Assembly: GCA_035294855.1 (NCBI GenBank)
Contig: DATGKD010000048.1
Span: 1 to 21,557, forward strand
From: DATGKD01 sp035294855
GTDB lineage: Bacteria; Actinomycetota; Acidimicrobiia; Acidimicrobiales; UBA8190
DNA length: 21,557 bases
Direction of reading: 5' to 3'
Position numbers and translations under genes: made by a program. The number at the start of each line of letters is the position of its first letter. The first letter of the stretch is position 1. Below the pieces are notes generated by a model. It searched no databases. It was not told where the DNA came from and worked only from the letters and a program-made list of their open reading frames with translations. Of this stretch, positions 7,880 through 14,437 are shown one piece after another.

Positions 7880-8475
7880 GGCGCCACCTCACCGACGAGC
7901 GACATCACGGCCTCGACGGCCTCGGACACCGATCGGCGGACCGGGACCGTGAGGCCTTCGCCGATTCCGAAGTCGCCGCCTTCGATCCCGACGACGACGA
8001 CCCGGCGTGGCGCCCGGCCGACGGCCCGGGCGAGCCGGAAGACGGCGGCGATCCCGAGGCCGTGCGTGCTCGGGGGCGACCGCATGCCGGTACTGACCAC
8101 CTCGACACCGCCCACCTCGACACCGCCCACCTCCACACCGGCCGCCTCGACACCGCCCGTCTCGACACCGCCCGCCTCCACACCGGCCGGGTCGGCACCG
8201 GCCGGGTCGGCACCGCCATCGTGATGTCCGAGCTCCAGCAGCCGTATCGATCCCGGCGCCGCACCCGAACGTGTGGCGTCGACGACCACGGCCAGCTCGC
8301 AGTGGTCCCACACGCCGAGGAGGTCGAGCGGCTCGCCGAGAGGAGCGACGCAGGTGAGCGTGCCGGCGACATGCGACCCCAAGCGCGCGGCCACGTCGCG
8401 CACGACGGCAGTGCCGGCGCCGTCGTCGCGGCGCACGTCGTTCCCGATGCCGGCCACGACGATCCGCGCCGTCAC
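7870..8475 (-). CDS. [NiFe]-hydrogenase maturation endopeptidase with a repeat insertion
   Basis: This peptidase family (HybD/HycI/HoxW) removes the C-terminal tail of the large subunit after nickel insertion. Conserved elements are GIGNDVRRDDGAG (residues 9-21) with Asp17 as the probable first nickel-sensing acidic residue, Asp66 in VVVDATRSG, and His138 in STHGLGIAAVF. These correspond to Glu16, Asp62 and His93 of E. coli HybD. The start GTG at 8475 shares GTGA with the large-subunit stop. At 201 residues it is about 40 longer than usual. The extra length is a run of VGGVE-type pentapeptides (about 89-126) encoded by a 15-bp tandem repeat and inserted between the second Asp and the His. The core fold appears complete on both sides, so the enzyme is probably active. 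Confidence 0.88.
   Translation of the reverse strand: MTARIVVAGIGNDVRRDDGAGTAVVRDVAARLGSHVAGTLTCVAPLGEPLDLLGVWDHCELAVVVDATRSGAAPGSIRLLELGHHDGGADPAGADPAGVEAGGVETGGVEAAGVEVGGVEVGGVEVVSTGMRSPPSTHGLGIAAVFRLARAVGRAPRRVVVVGIEGGDFGIGEGLTVPVRRSVSEAVEAVMSLVGEVAPCA
8101..8220. repeat. 15-bp tandem repeat, 8 units, inside the protease gene
   Basis: Eight consecutive 15-bp units, read on the plus strand: CTCGACACCGCCCAC (8101 and 8116, identical), CTCCACACCGGCCGC (8131), CTCGACACCGCCCGT (8146), CTCGACACCGCCCGC (8161), CTCCACACCGGCCGG (8176), GTCGGCACCGGCCGG (8191) and GTCGGCACCGCCATC (8206). The units from 8131 to 8175 partly repeat in a higher order. On the minus strand each unit encodes a pentapeptide such as VGGVE or AGGVE, so the reading frame is kept whatever the copy number. 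Confidence 0.95.
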
Positions 8476-9776
8476 GTGCGCTCCACGGTCACGTCGAGAA
8501 AGTGGGCTGCGCACGATATGCACGGATCGTGGTTCCGCACCGCTTGTTCACAGCGCCGCGTCAGTTCGTCGTCGTCAAGGTCGAGCCCTTGTTGCACGAC
8601 TCGTCGCAGGTCGTCCTCGATCGTGAGCTGGTTCTGGGACGTCGGCGGGACGATGCGGGCCGACACGATCCGGCCGTCGGCATCGAGCTCGTAACGGTGC
8701 AGGAGGATGCCCCGCGGCGCCTCGGTGGCCCCGAAACCGATGCCCGCCCTCGGCGGCACCTCGACCGCCGGCGGGTCCGGAGGCTCGTACGACTCGACGA
8801 GGCGCAACGCGTCGTCGCAGGCGCACACCAACTCGACGGCGCGCACCACGATGCTCCGGAACGGGTTGCGCACGACCCCGCCCAGGCCGGCAGCCGAGGC
8901 GGCCTGGTGCGCCAGATCCGGCAGCACCGGGGAATTGATCGCATAGCGCGCCAACGGGCCTGTCAGATAGGTGTCGTGGCCACCAAGGCGGGCGTGGAGC
9001 GCCGTCGAACGCGCGACCTGTTCCTCCACCACCAGGTCCGAGAAGGCGCTCGGGCCCACGCGCAGCCCGGCCGACGAGGCGACGGTCCCGCTCTCGATGG
9101 GATAGTGCTCGTCGTGTCGCAGCGCCACGAAGAGGTAGTCGTGGTCGACCTCGGGGAAGTCGAAGCCCGCCACCCACGACACGGTGTCGAGCGCCGCCTG
9201 GCGGGCGACGCGCAGCGGCTCGGCGAGCGCCGCCACGGCCGCCGGGTCCGGGGCGCGGTAGAAGCCGCCCACCTTGACGTTCACGGGGTGCACGGCGCGG
9301 CCCCCCACGGTCTCCATGACGAGGTTGCCGGTGCGCTTGAGGCCGAGGCCGCGCTCGACGGCCGACCGGTCACGCTCGGCCAGCTCCACGGCATCTCGGC
9401 AACCGAGGAAGTCGGGGGCGTGCAGCAGGTAGACGTGAAGCGCGTGGCTCTGGATCCACTCCCCGCAGTAGAGAAGCCGGCGCAGTGCGGAGATGCGGTC
9501 GTCGACCGTCACGCCGCAGGCGTCCTCGATGGCGGCGCACGCGCTCAGCTGGTACGCCACGGGGCAGATGCCGCAAATGCGCGCCGTGATGTCGGGGGCC
9601 TCGTCGTGACGGCGGCCCTGCAGCAGCGCCTCGAAAAAGCGCGGCGGCTCGAAGATGTGCAATGCCACGTCGGCGACGACGCCGTCGTGCACCACGACCC
9701 GGAGCGATCCCTCGCCCTCGACTCGTGCCAGTGGCCCGGTGGCGACGGTGCGCTCGGTGCTACGACCGTGGGTCAT
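8472..9776 (-). CDS. hyhL: Group 3b [NiFe]-hydrogenase large (alpha) subunit
   Basis: Carries the Ni-Fe active site where H2 is oxidised or protons are reduced. The N-terminal L1 motif ARICGICPVAYQ holds Cys68 and Cys71; the C-terminal L2 motif DPCISCAAH holds Cys419 and Cys422. All four nickel ligands are therefore present. After His425 comes a nine-residue tail (FLDVTVERT), the peptide the adjacent protease would cut off. The length, 434 residues, matches soluble group 3 enzymes. The motifs and the HyhB/HyhG partners point to the cytoplasmic NAD(P)-linked 3b class (sulfhydrogenase-like). There is no Tat signal on the small subunit, so the enzyme is cytoplasmic. The ATG at 9776 overlaps the small-subunit gene by 17 bp, and the stop overlaps the protease start. 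Confidence 0.95.
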   Translation of the reverse strand: MTHGRSTERTVATGPLARVEGEGSLRVVVHDGVVADVALHIFEPPRFFEALLQGRRHDEAPDITARICGICPVAYQLSACAAIEDACGVTVDDRISALRRLLYCGEWIQSHALHVYLLHAPDFLGCRDAVELAERDRSAVERGLGLKRTGNLVMETVGGRAVHPVNVKVGGFYRAPDPAAVAALAEPLRVARQAALDTVSWVAGFDFPEVDHDYLFVALRHDEHYPIESGTVASSAGLRVGPSAFSDLVVEEQVARSTALHARLGGHDTYLTGPLARYAINSPVLPDLAHQAASAAGLGGVVRNPFRSIVVRAVELVCACDDALRLVESYEPPDPPAVEVPPRAGIGFGATEAPRGILLHRYELDADGRIVSARIVPPTSQNQLTIEDDLRRVVQQGLDLDDDELTRRCEQAVRNHDPCISCAAHFLDVTVERT

Positions 9777-10572
9777 GGGCCGTCGCCTCGTCTCGGAACG
9801 CGGGCGCCCCGGCGTTGAAGGTGCGGAACAACCGGGTGACGTCGACAGGTGCCAACCCGTCGGCGAGGAAGCGCGCGGCCAATGAGGACGTGTTGGTCGT
9901 TTCGGCCGGTCCGAAGCAGCCGAAGCAGGCCCGGTCCACCGCCGGGCACAACGCCCCGCAGCCGGCACGCGTGACGGGGCCGAGACACGGCTCGCCCTTC
10001 GTCACGAGCAGGCACACCGTGCCGCGCGCCTTGCACTCCTGGCACACGCTGTAACCACCGATGCGTGGCATGCGTCCCGCCAGGAACGCGGTGAGCACCT
10101 CGAGCAGCTGCCCCCTGTCGATCGGGCAGCCGTGCAGCTCGAAGTCGACCGGCACATGGGCGGCGATCGGGGTGGAGGTCTCCAAGGTGGCGATGTATTC
10201 GGGGTGGGCGTAGACGGTCGACACGTACGACCCGCTCGCCGCGAAGTTGCGCAGCCCCTGGATGCCTCCGGCGGTGGCACATGCCCCGATCGTCACCAGA
10301 CGACGTGAGGATCTGCGCACGGCGACGATCCGCTCGGCGTCCTCGGGCGTGGTGATGGACCCTTCCACGAGCGAGAGGTCGTAGGGGCCGGCCACCGACG
10401 CACTCGACATCTCCGAGAAATGGGCGATCTGCGCCGCGCCCGCCAGAAGCAGGAGCTGGTCCTCGCAATCGAGCAGGCTGAGCTGGCACCCGTCGCAGGA
10501 CGCGAACTTCCACACCGCGACCGTGGGGCGGCGGCCCGGCGGAGGCGTGAGCACCACGCGGGCGCGGTTCAC
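9760..10572 (-). CDS. hyhS: Group 3b [NiFe]-hydrogenase small (delta) subunit
   Basis: Iron-sulfur electron-relay subunit, 270 residues. The proximal [4Fe-4S] ligands are visible as Cys26 and Cys29 (ASCDGCQL), Cys98 (GACATAGG) and Cys149 (HGCP). The C-terminal half has CQECKARGTVC (177-187), then Cys196, Cys205 and Cys209, and ACFGCFGP (216, 219). These are enough cysteines for two further clusters, as in the 3b family. No twin-arginine signal is present, which fits a soluble cytoplasmic enzyme. The start is a GTG whose last bases overlap the stop of the gamma subunit (GTGA, 10572-10569), so the subunits are made in coupled fashion. Confidence 0.95.
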   Translation of the reverse strand: MNRARVVLTPPPGRRPTVAVWKFASCDGCQLSLLDCEDQLLLLAGAAQIAHFSEMSSASVAGPYDLSLVEGSITTPEDAERIVAVRRSSRRLVTIGACATAGGIQGLRNFAASGSYVSTVYAHPEYIATLETSTPIAAHVPVDFELHGCPIDRGQLLEVLTAFLAGRMPRIGGYSVCQECKARGTVCLLVTKGEPCLGPVTRAGCGALCPAVDRACFGCFGPAETTNTSSLAARFLADGLAPVDVTRLFRTFNAGAPAFRDEATAHDPRS

Positions 10573-11420
10573 CGCTGGCGCTCGCTCAACAGCGCTGGCA
10601 CCGGGCCCGCATAGCGGACGACGGGGCCATCACGACACAACAGCAGGGGGCCGAGCTGGCAGTGCCCGCAGTGGCCCACGCCGCACTGCATGTTGCGCTC
10701 GAGGGAGATCTTCACGGCTGGGGGCTCAACACCGCGGTCGAGGAGCGAGCGCACCGTGAAGCGCATCATGACCTCGGGCCCGCACACCATCGCGCTCGTG
10801 CGCGCCGGCTCGAATGGAGTCCCGGGGACCAGGGTGGTCACGACCCCCACGTGTCCGGCCCATCCCCGGCCGGCGCTGTCCACGGCCGTCTCCACCTGCG
10901 CCCCGGCGTCCTCCCAACGACGCAGGTCCTCCCCGAACATGACCTGGTCCGGCGAGCGCGCCCCCACGAGGACGAACACCCGGCGGGCCCCACGCGGCCG
11001 CCCCATGGTCGCCACCATGGTGTCGATCGCCCCCCGGAGCGGCGCGAGCCCGATGCCGCCCGCGACGACGACCACGTCACGGCCTTCGACTTCGTCGACT
11101 CCCCAGTCGGTGCCGAACGGGCCCCGCACCCCCACGACCGCGCCCACCGGGAGGTGGCACAGCGCATGGCTCACCGGGCCGACGTCACGCACGGTGTGCC
11201 GCGTCGGCTCCGAGGGCACGTCGCGGCTGCTCATCGACACGGCCATCTCGCCGACGCCGAACGCCGTCAGCATGTTGAACTGCCCCGGGTGAAACCTCGT
11301 CCCGAGACCGTCGGTGGGCTCGAGGGTGAGCGTCACCACGTCGGTCGTCTCGCGCCGGATGGCGGTGACCCGGTGGGGACGCGGCACGAGCGGACCGGGC
11401 GGTGCGCACCCGTCAGTCAC
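10569..11420 (-). CDS. hyhG: Hydrogenase gamma subunit, FAD/NAD(P)H and [2Fe-2S] oxidoreductase
   Basis: The NAD(P)(H)-reacting subunit (283 residues) of the 3b hydrogenase, homologous to PyrK/HydG-type reductases. An N-terminal FAD-binding barrel contains FHPGQFNML and MAVSMSSR in the place of the usual RxYS flavin motif. A ferredoxin-reductase NAD domain follows, with VVVAGGIGLAPLRGAI and the family's VCGPEVMMRF. The C-terminal cysteine motif MQCGVGHCGHCQLG plus LLCRDGP supplies four [2Fe-2S] ligands. Together with the beta subunit it would link H2 to NADP(H), the usual 3b substrate; cofactor choice is inferred from the family. The GTG at 11420 overlaps the stop of the upstream gene by 8 bp. 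Confidence 0.93.
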   Translation of the reverse strand: MTDGCAPPGPLVPRPHRVTAIRRETTDVVTLTLEPTDGLGTRFHPGQFNMLTAFGVGEMAVSMSSRDVPSEPTRHTVRDVGPVSHALCHLPVGAVVGVRGPFGTDWGVDEVEGRDVVVVAGGIGLAPLRGAIDTMVATMGRPRGARRVFVLVGARSPDQVMFGEDLRRWEDAGAQVETAVDSAGRGWAGHVGVVTTLVPGTPFEPARTSAMVCGPEVMMRFTVRSLLDRGVEPPAVKISLERNMQCGVGHCGHCQLGPLLLCRDGPVVRYAGPVPALLSERQR

Positions 11421-11883
11421 CCGTGCCGTCTCCGTAGAGGTCGAGCAATCGCAGGCGCGTCGATTGGAGGCGCTCGAGCATCACCGACGCGAAGCGCTTG
11501 ACGAGCTCGAACCCGAAGACCGGGTCGGCCTCGGCTTTGTTCCGGAGGCACGCGGCGTCGACCTCGATGGCCCCCACGGGCTCGACCGTGCGGGCGTCGA
11601 AGTGCCAGACGTAGGGCGGGAACAACCACGACCATCCGAGGACCTGGCCGGGGCCGAGCGTCTCGACGAGCAACGGACCGCGCCCGGGGGCGTTCACTTC
11701 GAGCGCCACTCGGCCCCGGCGGAGCAGGTAGAGCGCGGACGCCGGCTTGCCTTCTTCGAGCACGAGCTCGTGGGGCGCGAACGCGACGTTGCGGGCGCAT
11801 CCGGCAACGCGGTCGACGGTGTCCCCGGGCAGCCCGGCCAGCAGCGGATGGTCCGCCACGAGCGTGGCGATGTCGTCCGGCAC
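11413..11883 (-). CDS. Cyclic-nucleotide-binding-like (Crp/Fnr sensor fold) protein without DNA-binding domain
   Basis: A 156-residue cNMP-binding beta-roll. It starts with PLLAGLPGDTVDRVAG, then VLEEGKPASALYLLRRGRVALEV, LGPGQVLGWSWLFPPYVW, and ends in a C-helix (FELVKRFASVMLERLQSTRLRLLDLY). No helix-turn-helix follows, so it is not a transcription factor in itself. The phosphate-binding cassette is atypical: instead of GExxLL...PRxA it reads GWSWLFPPYVWHFDARTV, lacking the usual Glu and the invariant Pro-Arg. cAMP binding of the classical kind is therefore doubtful. The GTG at 11883 is chosen because GGAGGG (11895-11890) lies 6 nt upstream; the GTG at 11901 has no such site. It sits between the beta- and gamma-subunit genes, which suggests that it binds or regulates the hydrogenase complex. 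Confidence 0.85.
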   Translation of the reverse strand: MPDDIATLVADHPLLAGLPGDTVDRVAGCARNVAFAPHELVLEEGKPASALYLLRRGRVALEVNAPGRGPLLVETLGPGQVLGWSWLFPPYVWHFDARTVEPVGAIEVDAACLRNKAEADPVFGFELVKRFASVMLERLQSTRLRLLDLYGDGTGD

Positions 11884-11884
11884 C

Positions 11885-13024
11885 TCACACCCTCCCCGCA
11901 CTCGCCCGGATGGCGGCGGCCTCTTCGGTGATGTCGATCCCGACAGGGCACCACGTGATGCAGCGACCGCAGCCCACGCACCCGGACGTGCCGAACTGGT
12001 CCCACCATGTCGAAAGCTTGTGCGTCATCCACTGCCGGTACATGGAGCGGGTGGTGGGCCGGACCGGGCCGCCGTGGATGTACGAGTGGGCCAGGTCGAA
12101 GCATGACGACCACGAGCGGGTGCGCTCGATCGTCCCGCTCAGGTCCGACGTGTCCTGCACGGTGCTGCAGAAGCACGTCGGGCACACGAGCGTGCAGTTC
12201 CCGCAGGCCAGGCAGCGCGAAGCCACGTCGTCCCACCTGGGGTGCTCGATATTGCCGGCAAGCAGCTCGGGGAGCCCCCGGGTGTCGATCGTGCGACCCA
12301 TGCGCGCCGCGGCACCTTCCAAGACTTCGCGGCGCGCCGAAAGGTCGGCCTCTTCCACATCGCGGTGGCCGATGTCGTCCAGCACGGCGTCGAGGACCTC
12401 GCCGCCGCGACCTGTCCCCACCCTGACGACGAAGCGATGGCCCCCCTCGTCCACGAGCTCGGTCAGCGCCAGGTCGAAGCCGTCGTCGGCACCCGGTCCG
12501 GACCCCATCGACGCGCAGAAGCAGGTGCCCGAGGGCGTCCCGCACTCGGCGGCCACGACGAAGCACTCGTCGCGGCGCCGGCGGTACACGGGGTCGGGCG
12601 TCGGTGCCGCACCGAGGACACGGTCGAGCACCGCCAAAGCGGCGAGCTCGCAGGGTCGTGCCCCCAGGACGGCCACAGGAACATCGTCGGCCTCGTTCTC
12701 GGTGATCGTGACCGTCCCGTCGCCCTCCTCCCGTCGAGCTCGCCAGACCACCGCGTGAGGCGGGAAGACCTCGGCCTTCACAGAATGCGGGCCCACCGCC
12801 CACGCGAACAGCGACGGGTCGTCGCCACGCTCGATGCGGTACGAGCCTGGCGCCTGTACGTCGTGGCAGCCTCGCGGCAGGTCGTCGACACCGTGGAGCT
12901 CCCCCAGCGCGATGGCGTCCTCCGCGACGACGGGCCCGATCACCCGGTAGCCGCGCGCCCACAACTCTCCGATCAGCCGGTCCAGGCCCGCCACATCGAT
13001 CACGGCAGCCGCAACGTGTCCCAC
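11885..13024 (-). CDS. hyhB: Hydrogenase beta subunit, [4Fe-4S] electron-transfer protein
   Basis: First gene of the hydrogenase operon, 379 residues, of the HydB/HyhB family (sulfhydrogenase beta, AsrA-like). The N-terminal half contains GYRVIGPVV, VLGARPCELAAL and ECGTPSGTCFCASMG, typical family signatures. The C-terminus holds two [4Fe-4S] motifs: CLACGNCTLVCP (Cys271, 274, 277, 281) and CVGCGRCITWCP (Cys349, 352, 355, 359). It passes electrons between the FAD subunit and the small subunit. No Shine-Dalgarno precedes any candidate start. The GTG at 13024 coincides with the transcript start predicted from the promoter, so I call a leaderless start; GTG 13030 and GTGs further in are alternatives. 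The frame stays open upstream, but that stretch is promoter and the divergent gene. Confidence 0.88.
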   Translation of the reverse strand: MGHVAAAVIDVAGLDRLIGELWARGYRVIGPVVAEDAIALGELHGVDDLPRGCHDVQAPGSYRIERGDDPSLFAWAVGPHSVKAEVFPPHAVVWRARREEGDGTVTITENEADDVPVAVLGARPCELAALAVLDRVLGAAPTPDPVYRRRRDECFVVAAECGTPSGTCFCASMGSGPGADDGFDLALTELVDEGGHRFVVRVGTGRGGEVLDAVLDDIGHRDVEEADLSARREVLEGAAARMGRTIDTRGLPELLAGNIEHPRWDDVASRCLACGNCTLVCPTCFCSTVQDTSDLSGTIERTRSWSSCFDLAHSYIHGGPVRPTTRSMYRQWMTHKLSTWWDQFGTSGCVGCGRCITWCPVGIDITEEAAAIRASAGRV

Positions 13025-13030
13025 CGCCAC

Positions 13031-13074
13031 AACGTAAGACGTGGAGAGCGGCCCGGGGAAGGGCCGATCGTCCC
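13031..13074 (-). promoter_or_regulatory. Hydrogenase operon promoter with DosR-like box, leaderless
   Basis: Read on the minus strand, GGGACGATCGGCCC (13074-13061) fits GGGnC-N4-GnCCC without mismatch. After exactly 24 bp comes TACGTT (13036-13031), a TAnnnT -10. Seven bases from the -10 is the GTG at 13024. The spacing equals that of the promoter at 5386-5429. The box centre is about 43 bp upstream of the predicted start, as at class-II-like activator sites. Confidence 0.55.
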
Positions 13075-13091
13075 GGAGGCAATTCGGCGTC

Positions 13092-13134
13092 GGGACCTTC
13101 GGCTCTGGACCCGGGCCCGGCCGGGGCGTACCTA
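13092..13134 (+). promoter_or_regulatory. DosR-like box and possible -10 for the patatin-like gene
   Basis: GGGACCTTCGGCTC (13092-13105) differs from the box at 5386 in three positions. TACCTA (13129-13134) follows after 23 bp, though its -10 match is imperfect. The box lies 31 bp from the hydrogenase box at 13061-13074, so both could be bound on the same face of the helix and serve the two divergent promoters. Confidence 0.45.
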
Positions 13135-13168
13135 GGAGGAGGGGCTCCAAGCGAGGCACGGAGGGGAG

Positions 13169-14368
13169 ATGGCACGAGATCTGCGCGGCGTCGGTGAGTG
13201 GGGTCGGGCCGAAGAGCGACACAGCGTGCTGAGTGCCATGTTGGACGTCTTCCGGCTCCGTCAGTACTTCGACGTGGCGGTGCGCGTTCGTCAAGTGGCC
13301 AGCGGCCTGAAAGAGGACGTGGCATTCGCGGGTCTCACGCTGCGGGCCCTCGCCCCGCTCCCTTTCGAGCACGCCGTTTCTCCACCGGACCCACCTTTCG
13401 GGCCCCTGCGCCGCCGACCGGCGGGCGCCCTCGCGGGCAAGCGGGTCGGCGTCGCCGCGACGGGCGGGAGCGGTGCCCTGGCGTCGGTCGTCGGCGTGGC
13501 GCGTGCCCTGGAGGAGGCGGGGACGGCTCCGGCGGTGATCTCCGTCTGCTCGGGCTCGGCACTGTTCGGCTTCCCGCTGGCGGCCGGGCTCGACGCCGCG
13601 GCCGTGGCCGAATTCGTCTTGTCGCTCGAACCCGCCGACTACGTCGACGTCGATTGGCCGGGCCTCGGTACCGCTCTCCTTCGTCGTGGACGAGGGTTCG
13701 CCGGTCTGCTCAGAGGGGACCGGCTGGAAGCCAGCTACCGGCGTCTGCTCGGGGACATGACGCTGGCGGAGCTCCCCATCCCCGCGTACGCGCCCATCTG
13801 GAGCATCGAGCACAACCGCATCGAGTTCCTGGGCCCGCGCACCCACCCCACCCTCCCCGTCGCACGCGCCGTGCGTATGGCGGTCGCGCTCCCGCTGTTC
13901 TTCGACCCGGTGGGCACGGGCGAGGCGTCGTGGTGCGACGGCGGGCTCGTGGACATCTTCCCCGTGCGACCGCTCGCCGACATCGAGGACCCCTGCGACG
14001 TGGTCCTCGCCGTGAACGGCTTCTACCCGCCGTCGTTCGAAGGGGAGGACGCCAGCGGGTGGCGCCAGCGACGTCTCCCCATCCTGGAGATCGCGTCACA
14101 GGTCCGCACGTGCCAGCAGATCGAGTTGGCCCGCGCCAACCTGGCGCGGTTACGGGGGTGCAGCGAGGTCCACCTCCTGGAGCCCGTTCCCTATCGGGTG
14201 GTCCAGGGAATCGGCTTCTACCGGCAGTTCCTCACCACGAGGCAGTGGCCGTCGTTCATGAGAGCCGGCCGGGCGGACGCGTGGCGTGCCATCCGGGAGA
14301 TCGAACGCCGGTCCGCCGCCGGGACGTCAAGAGATGGCGAGATGGCCGGCGACAGCTCCGTCGCGTGA
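13169..14368 (+). CDS. Patatin-like phospholipase/acylhydrolase
   Basis: A 399-residue protein with a patatin domain from about residue 90 to 300. The oxyanion-hole segment is ATGGSGALASVVG (97-109). The nucleophile elbow is SVCSGSALFG with Ser128 as probable catalytic residue. The catalytic Asp is in WCDGGLVDIFP (Asp257), the family's Asp-Gly dyad. The elbow departs from the usual GxSxG because the first Gly is Val, so activity needs testing, though Ser and Asp are kept. No signal peptide is seen. A basic helical N-terminal region of about 85 residues precedes the domain. Substrates of the family are membrane phospholipids or other acyl esters. GGAGG at 13160-13164 supports the ATG. It is divergent from hyhB and shares a promoter region with DosR-like boxes. 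Confidence 0.88.
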   Translation: MARDLRGVGEWGRAEERHSVLSAMLDVFRLRQYFDVAVRVRQVASGLKEDVAFAGLTLRALAPLPFEHAVSPPDPPFGPLRRRPAGALAGKRVGVAATGGSGALASVVGVARALEEAGTAPAVISVCSGSALFGFPLAAGLDAAAVAEFVLSLEPADYVDVDWPGLGTALLRRGRGFAGLLRGDRLEASYRRLLGDMTLAELPIPAYAPIWSIEHNRIEFLGPRTHPTLPVARAVRMAVALPLFFDPVGTGEASWCDGGLVDIFPVRPLADIEDPCDVVLAVNGFYPPSFEGEDASGWRQRRLPILEIASQVRTCQQIELARANLARLRGCSEVHLLEPVPYRVVQGIGFYRQFLTTRQWPSFMRAGRADAWRAIREIERRSAAGTSRDGEMAGDSSVA

Positions 14369-14396
14369 AGACGCGGCCGAGGCCCCACCCGAATTG

Positions 14397-14437
14397 CCCA
14401 GCCGGCGGGCGGCGCCGTCCCGGGTCAGCCGGCTGGG
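14397..14437. terminator. Bidirectional hairpin terminator between convergent genes
   Basis: A perfect 10-bp inverted repeat, CCCAGCCGGC (14397-14406) and GCCGGCTGGG (14428-14437), encloses a 21-nt loop that itself contains GGCGCC and can pair further. It lies between the convergent patatin-like and kinase genes and includes the kinase stop codon at 14425-14427. There is no T-run, as is common in GC-rich actinobacteria. Confidence 0.6.

Noticed and set aside
8101..8220. CRISPR-like array.
   Set aside because: Units are contiguous 15-mers without spacers and lie in frame inside a gene; this is a coding minisatellite.
11885..13846. The minus-strand frame of hyhB extends open to 13846.
   Set aside because: The extra part is antisense to the patatin-like gene and crosses its promoter; similarity to the HydB family starts only near 13000.
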